This document shows positions 49,505 through 60,089 of a DNA stretch of 64,000 nt, one piece after another; position 1 is the first letter of the stretch; each line of letters opens with the position of its first letter. The notes below the pieces were generated by a model that saw nothing but the letters and a program-made list of their open reading frames with translations, was not told where the DNA came from and did no database searches. The DNA is taken from positions 22,627,114 to 22,691,113 of the forward strand of contig OY998179.1 of assembly GCA_963921935.1 (NCBI GenBank), read 5' to 3'. Source of the DNA: Galeruca laticollis (lineage: Eukaryota > Arthropoda > Insecta > Coleoptera > Chrysomelidae). Both the position numbers and the translations under genes were made by a program.

Positions 49505-50237
49505 TTAATGCATTTTTTCCAGTATTTTCATTCTATTTGTTTCATTATCCCATCTCCATTCTTGTCCATTTACTGTTACCTTATTGTATCCTATTTTTAC
49601 GTCTTTTCCCTTTTGGTTTTCTAATTTTGCAAACATCCTTATCTCTTTTTGTTTTTCTCTTTCCTTCTTGGTCATATCATTATTTATAAAAACTCTTTCT
49701 TCTTTCTTCTCCTTTAATTTAGCTTTATTTGCCATAATTTTTTCTTTTTGACATTCCACTATACACATATTCTCCCCTATCATGTTAACTGCTTTAGGCT
49801 CGATATTTATTTTTAGTTTCTGACATTTTCTACCAATTTCGACGACTCATTAGTATCAAGTTTCAATCCATTTATCATCACATTATTCTTTCTTTATCTA
49901 TAATTTCCATTGTTTCTTTAATCTCTTCTATGTCTGTTTTCATTTCTGCATTTTCTTTTTTAATTGCTTGGTTTCCTTTTCTCAATACTTCGTTTTCAAC
50001 TTTAATATTTCCTTGTTAAACAGAGCCTGTTGATGTTTAGTTTCTTTGATCTCGTTTTTAATTAGTTGTCTTAACCTTTTGATCTGCAGACATTTCCTTC
50101 ATTAACGCTATGATTTGATCTAACTTTTCATCTTTTTTACTTTTAGGTGGGGTTCTGCTAGTCATCTTGCTAACTTCAAATAAACCATCCATTTTTCTTT
50201 TCTTTGAATCTCCTGTAGAATAATCATCACTATCCAT
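49505..50237 (-). pseudogene. LINE-C ORF1 (broken)
   Basis: ORF1 starts at 50237 (MDSDDYSTGDSKKRKMDG) with a basic, then Lys/Glu-rich heptad region (LDQIIALMKEMSADQK, later IEEIKETMEIIDKERIM) that looks like a coiled coil. It has a stop near 50075. A second segment (49783-49505) reads MIGENMCIVECQKEKI and VNGQEWRWDNETNRMK. No zinc knuckle was seen. Function as an RNA chaperone/trimerising ORF1 is inferred from position. Confidence 0.65.
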
Positions 50238-50553
50238 TTTGTTTATATTTTGTATTAAACTACTATTTGATTATATTATTTTCATGGTAGCGTAAGACCC
50301 AGATCTACTCTTCGGAGATACTTGATCTATCCAATTGCTTTTTATTTTAGTAACCTAACACTAACCTATTTATTTAATTGTTTTTACAAAATATAACGTT
50401 TTTCTTTGTTTTTTTTGTCGCACTATGTACTTTATCTTTTGTTGACACAATTCAAATTCTAGTTAATTAATTTTCGCTGCACTTTCCGATATATCGAAAT
50501 AAATGCAGTAGAATTTTATAAACACTTTATTATTTCCACGCAAAGTTGCCAGC

Positions 50554-50960
50554 ACACAGTTGTGATAAGAAACAATAACTGGATTTTCTTGAAGAATTGG
50601 AAATTAGAAGACACTTAAGTCGTTAATGAACAGATAAATCTAGGGAGTTCTCCACTTTTAAACTGTCTTCTTAAGTGATAATTGTAAATATTAGCAGATA
50701 TAGTTTTCCTGGTTTTCTGTATCATTGCACAGTTATATTGATCTTAAATGGGAAAAAGATATTCAGGATATCCCAATAGTGCTAATAATATCTAAGCTTT
50801 AATAATTGTAATATCATATCTTCTTCTTTATTCTATTAATATATATTAAGTGAATTACTTCTTGGTCTAGCCAAAAATAATGATTAAACATCAAGTAGGT
50901 ATCAAATGAATTGTAACTTCTGTAATTCTGATGATGATATTTAATATCGAAACATAATAT
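50554..50960 (+). mobile_element. Penelope fragment, continuation of copy 4's plus arm
   Basis: GTTGTGATAAGAAACAA, then FLEELEIRRHL-coding sequence, the stop, GGGAGTTCTCCACTTTTAAA and the terminal region up to about 50960. About 120 bases of Penelope present in intact copies are missing between 47232 and 50554, so LINE-C insertion was accompanied by a deletion. Confidence 0.75.
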
Positions 50961-52396
50961 ATAAAGTGATTAGTATGATTTGCTTATTCATGGAAGTTAA
51001 TATTTTTATTGCATTAACAACTTCAATATATTATGTGAGGTGTACATAGATCTTATTACTTGCAAGGAGCAATTTGATAACAAGCATAGAATCATAGCAT
51101 AATTAATAATGCATCATTGCTTCACTCAAAAAAGATTGATTAAATAAAACGACATCATAGTAATTTTAATTATTTATTAACGTTACACAAGTCATGTTGG
51201 TATAACACTTCATATATATGTCTTTCAATTTCTTTTTCATAGGTAGTTTTAAAATTGCATTTGACCTATTTCTTAAGATTGGCCAGATTTTTTTATAGAT
51301 ATTTATCAAATAATAATTCTTATTGAATTATATTTTACCTTGCCTTGGAGGAGCATACTTATTGATTTCATTCTGAAACTTACCCAGTTGTTTTCATTGC
51401 AAGATTTTCAAATTTAATAGTGATGTTAAGTATACAAACTTTGACATATCTATCCGTACCTTCTCCCACTCTCATTGCTCTTATATTAGTAATCCATCAA
51501 TATTTTATAAATAATTACCCTCATTATCACATTATAGCTAAACTCTTACTCCTATTTTTGTTGTTATTATATTTTTTGTTTTGTTTAAGCAGGTGATAAT
51601 TATATACCTGTATGGTTGTTTTTATTCTCATTATGAAAATGAAATTATTAATAGAATGTAATGTGTAATCCAGTAATCCCATTACCAGAAACTACATTTA
51701 TTTTATGTTATGTAATAAAATTGATGGCATGTTCAACACAATATAAATATTCAATACCATGAACCAAAATTAGAGGAGAATGAACTATCAGTTTTTAAAT
51801 TATCTTTAGTGCAGTTCTATAATAAGTTTTAAGATTTGTTTATATACCAGATAGACACAACTGGATAATAGTTTAAATTATTATGAAATAAATTTATTTT
51901 TAATGCCACATTGTTTTGGTCAAATATACTGGGTTTTATTCTAAGAACTGCTAGTGATTTAATGAGACTTCGCCCGTAAGAAAGCATCATTATCCCATTA
52001 TCCGTTGTTTGGATCAATGGATGGAATAAAGGATTGGTGTGTGATTACAGCCTTTGGAAATAGGATTTGCTTCGCTGTTGAATTATTTATTGTATGTTTG
52101 CATTTAAAGGTCTTGGTGCATACAAGGGAACATGGAAACTTGACTTAAAATTAGTTTATAAACTACAAATAATTTCTTGAAATATAATAAACTTTACAAT
52201 AATTTAAACACAAAGTAATGGTTTATAAATTAAATTTGGACTTATTGCCAACGCATAAGTACTGATAATCTCAAAACTTACTAGTAAATTATATCGTAAT
52301 CTATTATTTGTACCGAACATTAGGAAAGGTGATGTAAATAAACTTCTACATTATAAAAATCGATAAAAACCTATCATAAATATGATCAAAGAGCTC
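50961..52396. other. AT-rich sequence, probable 3' flank of the receptor gene
   Basis: No coding motifs were recognised. It lies just beyond the receptor stop codon on the minus strand and may hold its 3' untranslated region. Confidence 0.45.
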
Positions 52397-52804
52397 TTAT
52401 ATAGTCTCTCCTCCTAACTCATTCTCTTCCGCACCTTGAACCACACAGTTGTCCACCTTTTCATCATAAGTGGACATTTCAGTTCCGGTTGTTAATTCTT
52501 CTTTGTGACAGTTAACGTTCCAAATGGCGTTAGCTGAATTTCTCTTGCTGGGCACGTGATTCGTTACGAAATCTGTTGTCTTGTCGGGATGTCGGCATTT
52601 TAACAAACTGAAAAATCCTTTTCGAAAATTCTTATTCTTCCAAGCATAGATCAGGGGATTCATGCAGGAATTGGCCATTGCCAAATTGAAGAATACCTCA
52701 TATAGTGTGGCGGATTCGGAATCTTTTGTAGATCGAATGTATACTACTATCACAAAATAGGGCAACCAACATATGGTGAAGCAACCAAGTATTATAAGTG
52801 TGAC
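52397..52804 (-). CDS. Class A GPCR, last coding exon (TM6 to C-terminus)
   Basis: On the minus strand a TTTTTTTGCAG acceptor ends at 52805 and the exon starts at 52804 with GTC ACA (VTLIILGCF). It runs 135 codons to a TAA at 52397-52399. FTICWLPYF is the TM6 CWxP motif; NSCMNPLIYAW contains the TM7 NPxxY motif; KNKNFRKGFFSLLKC is helix 8 with a possible palmitoylated Cys. A hydrophilic tail of about 75 residues follows, rich in Ser, Thr and Glu. TM1-5 must be encoded on exons to the right, beyond 64000. The motifs resemble amine-type receptors; a DopEcR-like or related receptor is possible, but the ligand cannot be assigned from this exon. Confidence 0.88.
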   Translation of the reverse strand, partial: VTLIILGCFTICWLPYFVIVVYIRSTKDSESATLYEVFFNLAMANSCMNPLIYAWKNKNFRKGFFSLLKCRHPDKTTDFVTNHVPSKRNSANAIWNVNCHKEELTTGTEMSTYDEKVDNCVVQGAEENELGGETI

Positions 52805-53000
52805 CTGCAAAAAAAAGAGAAATTGTTGATATATTTATATTTTGATATATTTGAAAAAGCCTCAACTTTTTCTAAAAAATTTGGGATATAATCAGTTAAG
52901 TTTGGTTCTAAAATTGTGTGACTTAGCCTTTTGCGGGTAAAATAAATCGACAAGTCAACGAGTGTGCTACTTACTAAAAATAATTTTATTCATTATAAAC
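52805..53000. other. Intron of the receptor gene
   Basis: Begins (on the minus strand) upstream of the acceptor at 52805 with a T-rich tract. No further feature was seen before the inverted repeat at 53001. Confidence 0.5.
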
Positions 53001-53512
53001 TTACCGACTTAAAATTCGATCCATTCAAAATAATGATTTATTTAAAAATGCTCTTACTTTCAAATGCGGAAGCTGATTTATTTGAATTTTTTAGCAACTT
53101 TTAGATAAAATACTGTAGTTTTAATATTATTATTCGGACATCTAAAAGTAATTCAGTATTCGCTGGATATACAGGGGGGAAAGAAAACAATTTTTTCCTC
53201 TACTTTTGACACACCCTGTAGGTTAATTCTGCTTGTAGATCTACACACAATTAACTTTATCAAGAAGACTGATTTGTTTCCAACATTTTGTTTTTTTATT
53301 TATCCCGATATCTTAATTTGTTTGTGTGAAATGTGATGGTTTAAAGAAAATGCAACATTCCTAAATTTTTTATTCAGTTTTAGCAGAGTAATACATAATT
53401 TTATAAACGAATCAAACAACAAATAAACTAATAATTATTACAAATTAATAACGGGTATTTCCCCCACGAGCGCGAATAACTGCCTCAATGCGTCGTGGCA
53501 TACCCTCTATTA

Positions 53513-56108
53513 CAGTGGTTCCCAACCTTTTCTGGACCACCGCCCCCTATAGAAGAGAACAAAAATTTCACAACCCCTCCCCCCCCCCAGTCGCTGGTTA
53601 GTCCAAAGTAGTTAATTTTATTTGAATATCATCTGTACCGTCCCAATTGATCTGTATTTAGCTTTAATTTCAGTTAATGTCTAAATTTTATTTTAGAGGA
53701 ATGATGAAGTACAAAGTTATTAAACGACTACCAAATGTACAATAAAATTGTTTATTACACTTTTAAATATAAACACAGAATCAATAAGAAATACAATCAC
53801 AATAGAAATAAGAAATGCAATACAATAAGAAATACAAAATTAATAATAAAGAAAAAATCAATGAGGCGGTTGAGGCTGGTGGAGTGTTACCAGATTGTTA
53901 ATATCGGGTTCCAATTTCGTTAACATCAATCGCAGATCGCCACGTTCAAAGATGTGTAGTGTATTCCTCTTCTTTGACAGCAAATCAGTTACTGCACTGA
54001 ATGCACGCTCAGCCATATAGGACGAAGGAAATGCAATTAACAACTTCTGTACTATTGTCCACAATCCAGGATAGAGAACTGGTATTGGTTTTTGAAGCCA
54101 GAACTCTTGATATCCACGTTTGAATTTTACTTCCAGTTCTTCGTTAGTTGTGAGTTCTAATAGCTCCTCTTCCAAATTTGATGAGCCTTCAGTATTTGTG
54201 TTTGCGAAAGGATCTATAACCCATTCCATGTTTAAAATATCTTGGAAACGCTCTGTAAAATCAACATGAAGAACTTTCAAGTGGCTGCAGTAAGTAAGTA
54301 AATCTTCCGGTTTTGCAGACACTGTTGATAATGTGGGAAAATGGTTCTACTCACCTCTACCAAGATTTCTTTTGAATATAAGAAGTTTTCCTGCAAAAGC
54401 AGCTATGACGTTTTTAGCTTTAATTAAATTTAAATCATCACCTTGCAATTGTAGATTAACTTGATTAAATACTTTAAACGGGTCCGTCAAATAAGCGATG
54501 TCATTTTTTGACGTAATCAGGTTTTCGCGCAATTGTTCGTTTTCTTCAAGAAATTCCAACACTGAGTCAAATATATTGAAAAAACGATTTAGACAAAGAC
54601 CTTTAGAGAGCCAACGTATTTCTGTGTGCAGCAGCAAGCGATTGTAGTCTTCATCATTTTCATTGCAAAGCTTATGAAACAAACGGTCATTCAATGAATT
54701 GCTTCTAATGATATTGATTGCTTTAATAACGTTATTGAGGGACGCATGCAGACGTTCATTTAATTTTTTTGCAACCAAATGCTGACGGTGAGTAATACAA
54801 TGTACAGCGAGTACATTTGGCACAGCTTTTCTCAAATGTGCTATAAAACCCTTATGACGCCCGGTCATTGCTGGAGCACCATCAGTAGCAGCAGACAAAA
54901 TATTGCTAATAGGAATTTCTTTCTCTTGGAAAAATTCTTGCATGATATTAAATATAGAATGTCCCTTTGTATCAGATTCCAAATTCTTAGCAAATAGTAA
55001 CTCTTGATGAATTTTTTCTTCTTTTATAAATCGTACGTATGATCAGAGTAGAGCTTCGTTACTTGGTAGAGTTGATTCATCGAGTTGAATGGAAAATTTG
55101 CAAGTCTTTAGGTAATCGCATAATGCTATTTCAACGTCATTTGCCATTTCATTTATTCTTCTTTGCACTGAATTATTACTGAGAGGAATTTTTTTAATGA
55201 TATCAAATGGTGTCTTATGATGGAGAACAGTTTTTAATATCTCTTCGACTGCCGGCAAAATTAATTCCTCACCAATGGTGTGTGTGGTTTTCCTGACTTT
55301 ATGATTAACAATGAAACGTTATATGAGGCTCGTAGCCCATCATCGTCTCGGTTAGAAGACGATGCAAAAAGGTTTGATATAGTTGGCTGTTTTAAATATT
55401 GTTTTTCGAGTTCTTGAAAATAGAATATATCTTTGTTCTTCTTATCAGGAAGCATTTTATGTAAATGCTCTTGTAGCCTAGAATGTTTCATAGCTTCATT
55501 TGAAAAAACTTTTCGGCAAATTAAACACATAGGTAATGATTTGTTTGTAGAAGATTCCGCAAATCCATATTGTAAATATTCAATGCTGTATTGCCGGCAT
55601 TTCTTTTTTAATTTAGAAGTAGATTCAGCCATTTTCATACTAAAATTAAATTCTCAATAGATTTATAGATAGCAATGTTTATAAAATGACACACCACTCA
55701 CGATTATTTACTACGGCAGAACTTATGATTCACGACTATATATCGCGGCCAAGCACATACAACTAACTAACAAAAAATTCGTAGAGCTGTTGCTTTTATA
55801 CGTTTCATTTCGTGCATGATTCAACTTGTCTGTGTGCGAACATGTCGAAACATGTTATTTTGTTTGAACATCGCGCGTTTGCTTATCAACGTGCGAGAAC
55901 AAGTCATATACTTCTATTCTGAACTAAAAGAAATTATTATAATTATTATTAATGCTAATTTAAAACTGCTTATTAACCCTTATTAAATCATTTTTTTTAT
56001 TTCACCATTCCTCTTGACTGCTTATTATTTGCTTCTGAATCCGCTACCGCCCCCCTAAAAGGCTGCAGCGCCCACAGGGGGCGGTATCGCCCCCGTTGGG
56101 AACCAATG
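53513..56108 (-). mobile_element. hAT element with 8-base target duplication
   Basis: The element starts CAGTGGTTCCCAACC and ends GGTTGGGAACC-type sequence (GTTGGGAACCAATG). CTCTATTA flanks both sides exactly (53505-53512 and 56109-56116). A long C-rich run and CCGCCCCC motifs lie just inside each end. It is 2596 bases long, with a transposase on the minus strand, and has disrupted the Tc1 transposase. Confidence 0.95.
53858..55638 (-). pseudogene. hAT transposase (ZBED-like) with two stops and a frameshift
   Basis: From the ATG near 55638 the N-terminal part has a BED-type zinc finger (MCLICRKVFSNEAMKHSRLQ, then EHLHK). A frameshift lies near 55265. The catalytic region reads FSIQLDESTLPSNEALL (Asp; then TGA near 55041), ISNILSAATDGAPAMTGRHK (Asp), HCITHRQHLVAKKL (the Cys/His pair of hAT) and HTEIRWLSKGLCLNR (Glu/Trp motif). 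A TAG follows at about 54345. The C-terminal dimerisation region FPSSYMAERAFSAVTDLLSK, KKRNTLH ends near 53858. It resembles the ZBED5/SCAND3-like group of hAT transposases. Confidence 0.9.
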
Positions 56109-57544
56109 CTCTATTAGATGTCGAATCTCCATCTGGTCAATCTGATCCCATTCTTGGACCAAAGCATCTCTCAAAAAATTTAAATTACTTGGAGAAGGAA
56201 CTCGGTTACGAACTCGTCTGCCCATCATGTCCCAGACGTGCTCAATTGGATTGAGGTCTGGGCTACGTGATGGCCAGTTCATCCTTTGAATTTCTGTTTC
56301 GTACAAATATTGAGATACAATCCTCGCAATATGTGGTCGAGCGTTGTCGTGCATAAACATGAATTCGTTTCCTATAAACGGTGCAAATGGAATTACATGT
56401 GGATCTAGCACATCGCTAATATATCGGTTTGCTGTCATTGCTCCGCCGCCAACAATGACTAAATCATTACGAGCCTCCATGCTTATGCTGCCCCAAACAT
56501 TACCGATCCTCCTCCATAACTGAGTCTTGTGGAAAAATTTGCTTGGTCAAATCTTTCGCCTCTTCTTCGGTATATTCTTTCACGGCCATCTGGAGAACGT
56601 AAACAAAACGTTGACTCGTCAGAAAATAAAATCTTACTCCAGTCATCGACATTCCAATGTTGATGCTCCCTGGCAAATCGAAGAATGTGATTCCTAAGTA
56701 ACTCCGGACCAGTTGCAGGTTTACTGGAGCGTAATCCATGTTCTCGTAATCGCCTTCGAATCGTTATTTCGTTAACAGCTACTTCCAAACGATTTCGAGC
56801 CATGACAGCAGTAGTATTTCTTTCTCGCAAAACGTTTAATGTTACAAAACGATCATCTCGAACATTTGTAGAACGTCGTCTGCCAGATCCTCTTCGTCTC
56901 GAAAAACTATCAGTTTCATTGAAACGTTGTACAGCTCTCTGGACGCTACACCTTGTAACACCCAATATTCTAGAAGCATAATACTGAGACCTACCATCTT
57001 GTACCAGAGCAACTGCTCGTGCTGCATCAGTAGGTATTAAAACCATGATGTTAAATTAAATACTGATAATTAAACTGCAATTGCCAAGTAAGGAATATTT
57101 GACAGTTGTCATATTGTGAGTTGCCACATCACTCTACTTATTTTGTAGTTTATTCTCTACCGTCATTTAAATTATGACCATTTCTAAAATGTTGCATTTT
57201 CTTTAAACTGTCACATTTCACAAACAAATTAAGATATCGGGATAACTAAATAAACAAAATGTTGGAAACAAATCAGTCTTCTTGATAACGTTAATTGTGT
57301 GCAGATCTACTAGCAGAATTAACCTACAGGGCGTGTCAAAAGTAGAGGAAAAAATTGTTTTCTTTTCCCCCCTGTATATCCAGCGAATACTGAATTACTT
57401 TAGATGTCCGAATAATAATCTTAAAACTACAGTATTTTATCTAGAAGTTGCTAAAAAATTCAAATAAATCAGCTTCCCCATTTGAAAGTAAGAGCATTTT
57501 TAAATAAATCATTATTTTGAATGGATCGAATTTTAAGTCGGTAA

Positions 57545-58354
57545 GTGTAAATTTCAGAACAAAGTGGTTAACAAAAAAATAATTCTTTCAATAAAAATAA
57601 ACCACAAAGGCAAATTGATGGTACCCATATTATCCCATTTATCACAATATTTCTGTGGTTTTATGTATGAATCAAAGACCACAAAGTTTATTTAAAAGAA
57701 ATCGTACATAGTGGAAAATACCAATAAAAATATAGTCATCCCATACAATATTTGAAGTGCATCTATTAACAAAAAATTATGGATGGTTACATTGACACAA
57801 TAAGGTGGAGAGAGAGTGTTTATGGGTAGTTTTACATTTTGGTATATATTAGTACATAACTTATTAAAACATTACTATAAAAACTACTTGTATTGGTAAT
57901 TTTGACATACAAATGGATTAAAGTAAACTACTCGTGTCATATCATTTCTGTTCTATAATTTTTGAAATATGATATCGGATTTGGGCTAATGTGCACATTA
58001 TCCGTACTTCTCCAATTCGTTTTTTAGACCAATTAAATTAGGGCTTGTCTCTCATGTACTTAACAACTCATCAGAACTTCTCAGGAACTGTGCAATTTCC
58101 AAATAAATGTAGCTCCTTTTAGTGAGACATTTATCGCACTAGTATTATGGATGAAGTCACAATACTTAGAATAAATAAGGCTTAAACACTGGCACCCAGA
58201 AGTAGAGGGGACCCGAGTAATTTTGTGGTATTGGAAATAGAATGATCGAAAACAGATAAATAAGTTGTGGCCAGGTTGTGTCTATAGAGCAAATGTTCCA
58301 ATATTAACTATAAAAATATAAAAATAAAACTATAGGAGCCATCTACATTGATAT
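57545..58354. other. AT-rich sequence, nothing recognised
   Basis: No exon, RNA gene or transposon coding motif seen. It separates the Tc1-like element from the gypsy LTR element and probably belongs to the receptor's intron. Confidence 0.5.
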
Positions 58355-58805
58355 TGTTACGAAACAGCACACTGGTATAGTCCCTAAATCCGACTCTGTC
58401 TAAGCCAGGTATGAAAATTAAAATTATGGCGGACGCGCAGGGTTTCTTAGAATTGTTTACGAATTGTGACTATCTTATATTTGTTTTTGTGACCAGTCTT
58501 ATCTAGAAAATGCCAGAAAGCCATTTGCTTTTGAGTAAGCCGCAATCTAGAATTATCTAGTGAAAAAGGCATTAATATATAAGGGACCGACCAGGAAGAG
58601 TTTAGTTAGTTTATAATTTGACATCGTGAGATAAACAGTAAATAAATGATAATTGATTATATAAATTAGTTGAAGTGAATACACTGTGTATATAATTAGT
58701 GAACAGTATAGTGAATAAATAAATTAAATAAGTGAACATACCGTGTGTTTAAAATTTATCCCACCCGTAATAAAAAACGTTTACATAAATAAAAAAAACA
58801 TTACA
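58355..58805 (+). repeat. 5' LTR of the gypsy-type element
   Basis: This 451-base LTR differs from the 3' LTR by substitutions and by an extra ~30-base segment near 58409-58440 (ATGGCGGACGCGCAGG region). TATATAAG lies at 58576-58583. Ends are TG...CA. Confidence 0.95.
58576..58583 (+). promoter_or_regulatory. TATA-box-like motif in the 5' LTR
   Basis: TATATAAGG in the middle of the LTR, with the counterpart at 62349-62356 in the 3' LTR. Position suits a core promoter for the retrotransposon transcript; this is inference. Confidence 0.5.
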
Positions 58806-58806
58806 T

Positions 58807-58823
58807 TGGTGTCAGAAGTGGGA
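58807..58823 (+). promoter_or_regulatory. Primer-binding site
   Basis: TGGTGTCAGAAGTGGGA lies one base after the LTR end. The leading TGG complements the tRNA CCA end. The tRNA species was not determined. Confidence 0.8.
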
Positions 58824-58849
58824 TAGTATAAATAAATTGCTATGTAAAA

Positions 58850-59003
58850 ATGGCCAAGAGACTATGTGATCTGAAAGTGACGGAAATAAGAGCAGAATTG
58901 GAAGATCGTGTGTTGGAAACGTCCGGTAAGAAAAGTGAATTAGTAGAAAGACTTAAAGTGGCACTGGAAAATAGCGGCTTTGATCCAGAATTATTTTTTT
59001 CTA
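58850..59003 (+). pseudogene. gag N-terminus with SAP domain
   Basis: From the ATG at 58850: MAKRLCDLKVTEIRAELEDR, then TSGKKSELVERLKVALENSG, a SAP motif (helix-extended loop-helix, DNA-binding). Gag proteins of some insect gypsy elements begin this way. The frame is cut after DPELFFS by a non-coding insertion. Confidence 0.75.
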
Positions 59004-59489
59004 CGCCTTATCTTTAAAGTACCTTGTAGCGTTTAAAGTGGTTGTTTATGGTTAGAGTGAAAAAAAGTAAAAAGGCGTTAAAAAAAGTGCCATAACGTTA
59101 ACTTTATTTCACGCTTTCCATAAGATACCACAATGAAACTTGGCTGGGCATCGAGGATGGATTTGTAAGATACTTGGCTGGGCATCGAGGATGGACTTCT
59201 AAGATACTTGGCTGGGCATCGAAGATGAACTTTCATGAAACTTGGAATACATATAATTGTAATTTACCAAAGGAGCTTAATTCAAATATCCTAAATTTCT
59301 ATTTGCATTTTATTTTTTTATATAGGGCTGTAGAAAAAATAATGTATGCAACATGTGCATAAACTGTCTATGTTCACTCATGGAATTGCCTCACCCGCCT
59401 GATGGCTCGTGCGGTCAACTTTTTCCATTCGTTAAAAAAAGTGCCACTTTATACACTTGTGCATAAATTACTATTATTCAATGGGCTTC
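59004..59489. repeat. Non-coding repeat insertion with three 34-base units
   Basis: The insertion separates the SAP part of gag from the coiled-coil part. CTTGGCTGGGCATCGAGGAT begins units at 59139, 59173 and 59208. The flanks carry AAAAAAAGTGCCA motifs in two places (59090 and 59436). It is related to the block at 27640-28030. Confidence 0.7.
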
Positions 59490-59748
59490 CACCTTAATCT
59501 CGTCAATTTCTGCCATGGAAGAAAAGATTTCTACTAATGTTAAAAACGATTTTTCTGCTATGAAGAACGACATCTCTCATAATATGGACGAGAAGATTTC
59601 AGCTATGAAGAATGATATATCTGCAGATATCTTATCATTGAAAAATGACATTGCTGCTGAAGTCGAGAATAAAATTTCGTCTCTAAAATCAGGACCATGC
59701 AGGAAAAATGTGACGATGACAGACTTGACCAGATCGTCAACCTGTTGA
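59490..59748 (+). pseudogene. gag coiled-coil segment
   Basis: In frame with ISSISAMEEKIS, repeated heptad-like blocks occur: NVKNDFSAMKNDIS, MDEKISAMKNDISADI and LKNDIAAEVENKISSLK. This looks like a coiled coil in gag. It then meets the knuckle repeats at 59693 in a different frame, so most of the capsid is missing. Confidence 0.65.
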
Positions 59749-60083
59749 AAGGTATGGTAGGCGTGAAGCCGAAGAAGGTGAGGTGCTGTAATTGTGGCGA
59801 GCTAGAGCATGCATGCAGTTCGTGTAAGTCTCCTACGACTCCTGCAAACCAAGAACCTCTTAAATGCAAAGCAGCCACGAAGGGCTCGCAGTACTACAAA
59901 GGTAGGGCCATGCAGGAAGAAGATGACGATGACAAACTTGATCAGATCGTCAACTTGTTGAAAGGTATGGCAGACAAGAAGCCGAAGAAGATCAAATGCC
60001 GGAAGTGTGGCGAGCTACAGCCCGTACGCAGTCCGTCTAAGAGCCCCAAGACTCCAGTCACAGGTGAAATCAGACAGGGGTGA
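59693..60083 (+). pseudogene. Tandemly duplicated zinc-knuckle segment
   Basis: Two units (from 59693 and 59908, period about 215 bases) each begin CCATGCAGGAA and encode LDQIVNLLKGM, then a basic KPKK, then CCNCGELEHACSSC in the first and CRKCGELQPVRSPS in the second. The first keeps a CCHC pattern; in the second the later His/Cys are lost. The open frame ends shortly after 60080, where the element jumps to the linker before integrase. Confidence 0.7.
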
Positions 60084-60089
60084 ACATCC

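Larger units (their letters stand above)
47233..50553 (-). mobile_element. LINE-C, non-LTR retrotransposon within a Penelope
   Basis: The minus strand carries a 5' region (50553-50240), ORF1 (from 50237), endonuclease (49412 down), linker and reverse transcriptase (48363-47522) and, after an internal deletion near 47520, the C-terminal tail (47500-47290). Two of the larger frames end at the next one's start. The two ends join Penelope sequence on both sides without a visible duplication. Confidence 0.85.
53445..57046 (-). pseudogene. Tc1-type DD34E transposase, split by hAT and frameshifted
   Basis: Starts at 57046 (MVLIPTDAARAVALVQDGRS) with the paired helix-turn-helix DNA-binding region (YYASRILGVTRCSVQRAVQR, then SGRRRSTNVRDDR). 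The catalytic core has LFSDESTFCLRSPDG (first Asp), a one-base deletion near 56488 at the GSVM-WGS junction, HDNARPHIARIVSQY (second Asp) and SPDLNPIEHVWD (final Glu). The frame is interrupted at MEIRHLIE by the hAT (53513-56108) and resumes at 53504 with GMPRRIEAVIRARGGNTRY and a stop at 53445-53447. The full length is normal for the family. Confidence 0.92.
53001..57544 (-). mobile_element. Tc1-like element with ~345-base inverted arms, interrupted by a hAT
   Basis: Sequence 53001-53345 and about 57199-57544 are inverted copies. Within the arms lies a typical TA-flanked Tc1/mariner end: TATACAGGGGGG (TA 53168-53169, TACAGG from 53170) and its mirror ending at 57376 with TA at 57377-57378. 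The inverted match goes on for a further ~168 bases outside those TACAGG ends. The inside encodes a Tc1-type transposase on the minus strand, which is split by a hAT at 53513-56108. Either the real element ends at 53001 and 57544, or a 53170-57376 element sits at the centre of an older palindrome. Confidence 0.85.
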
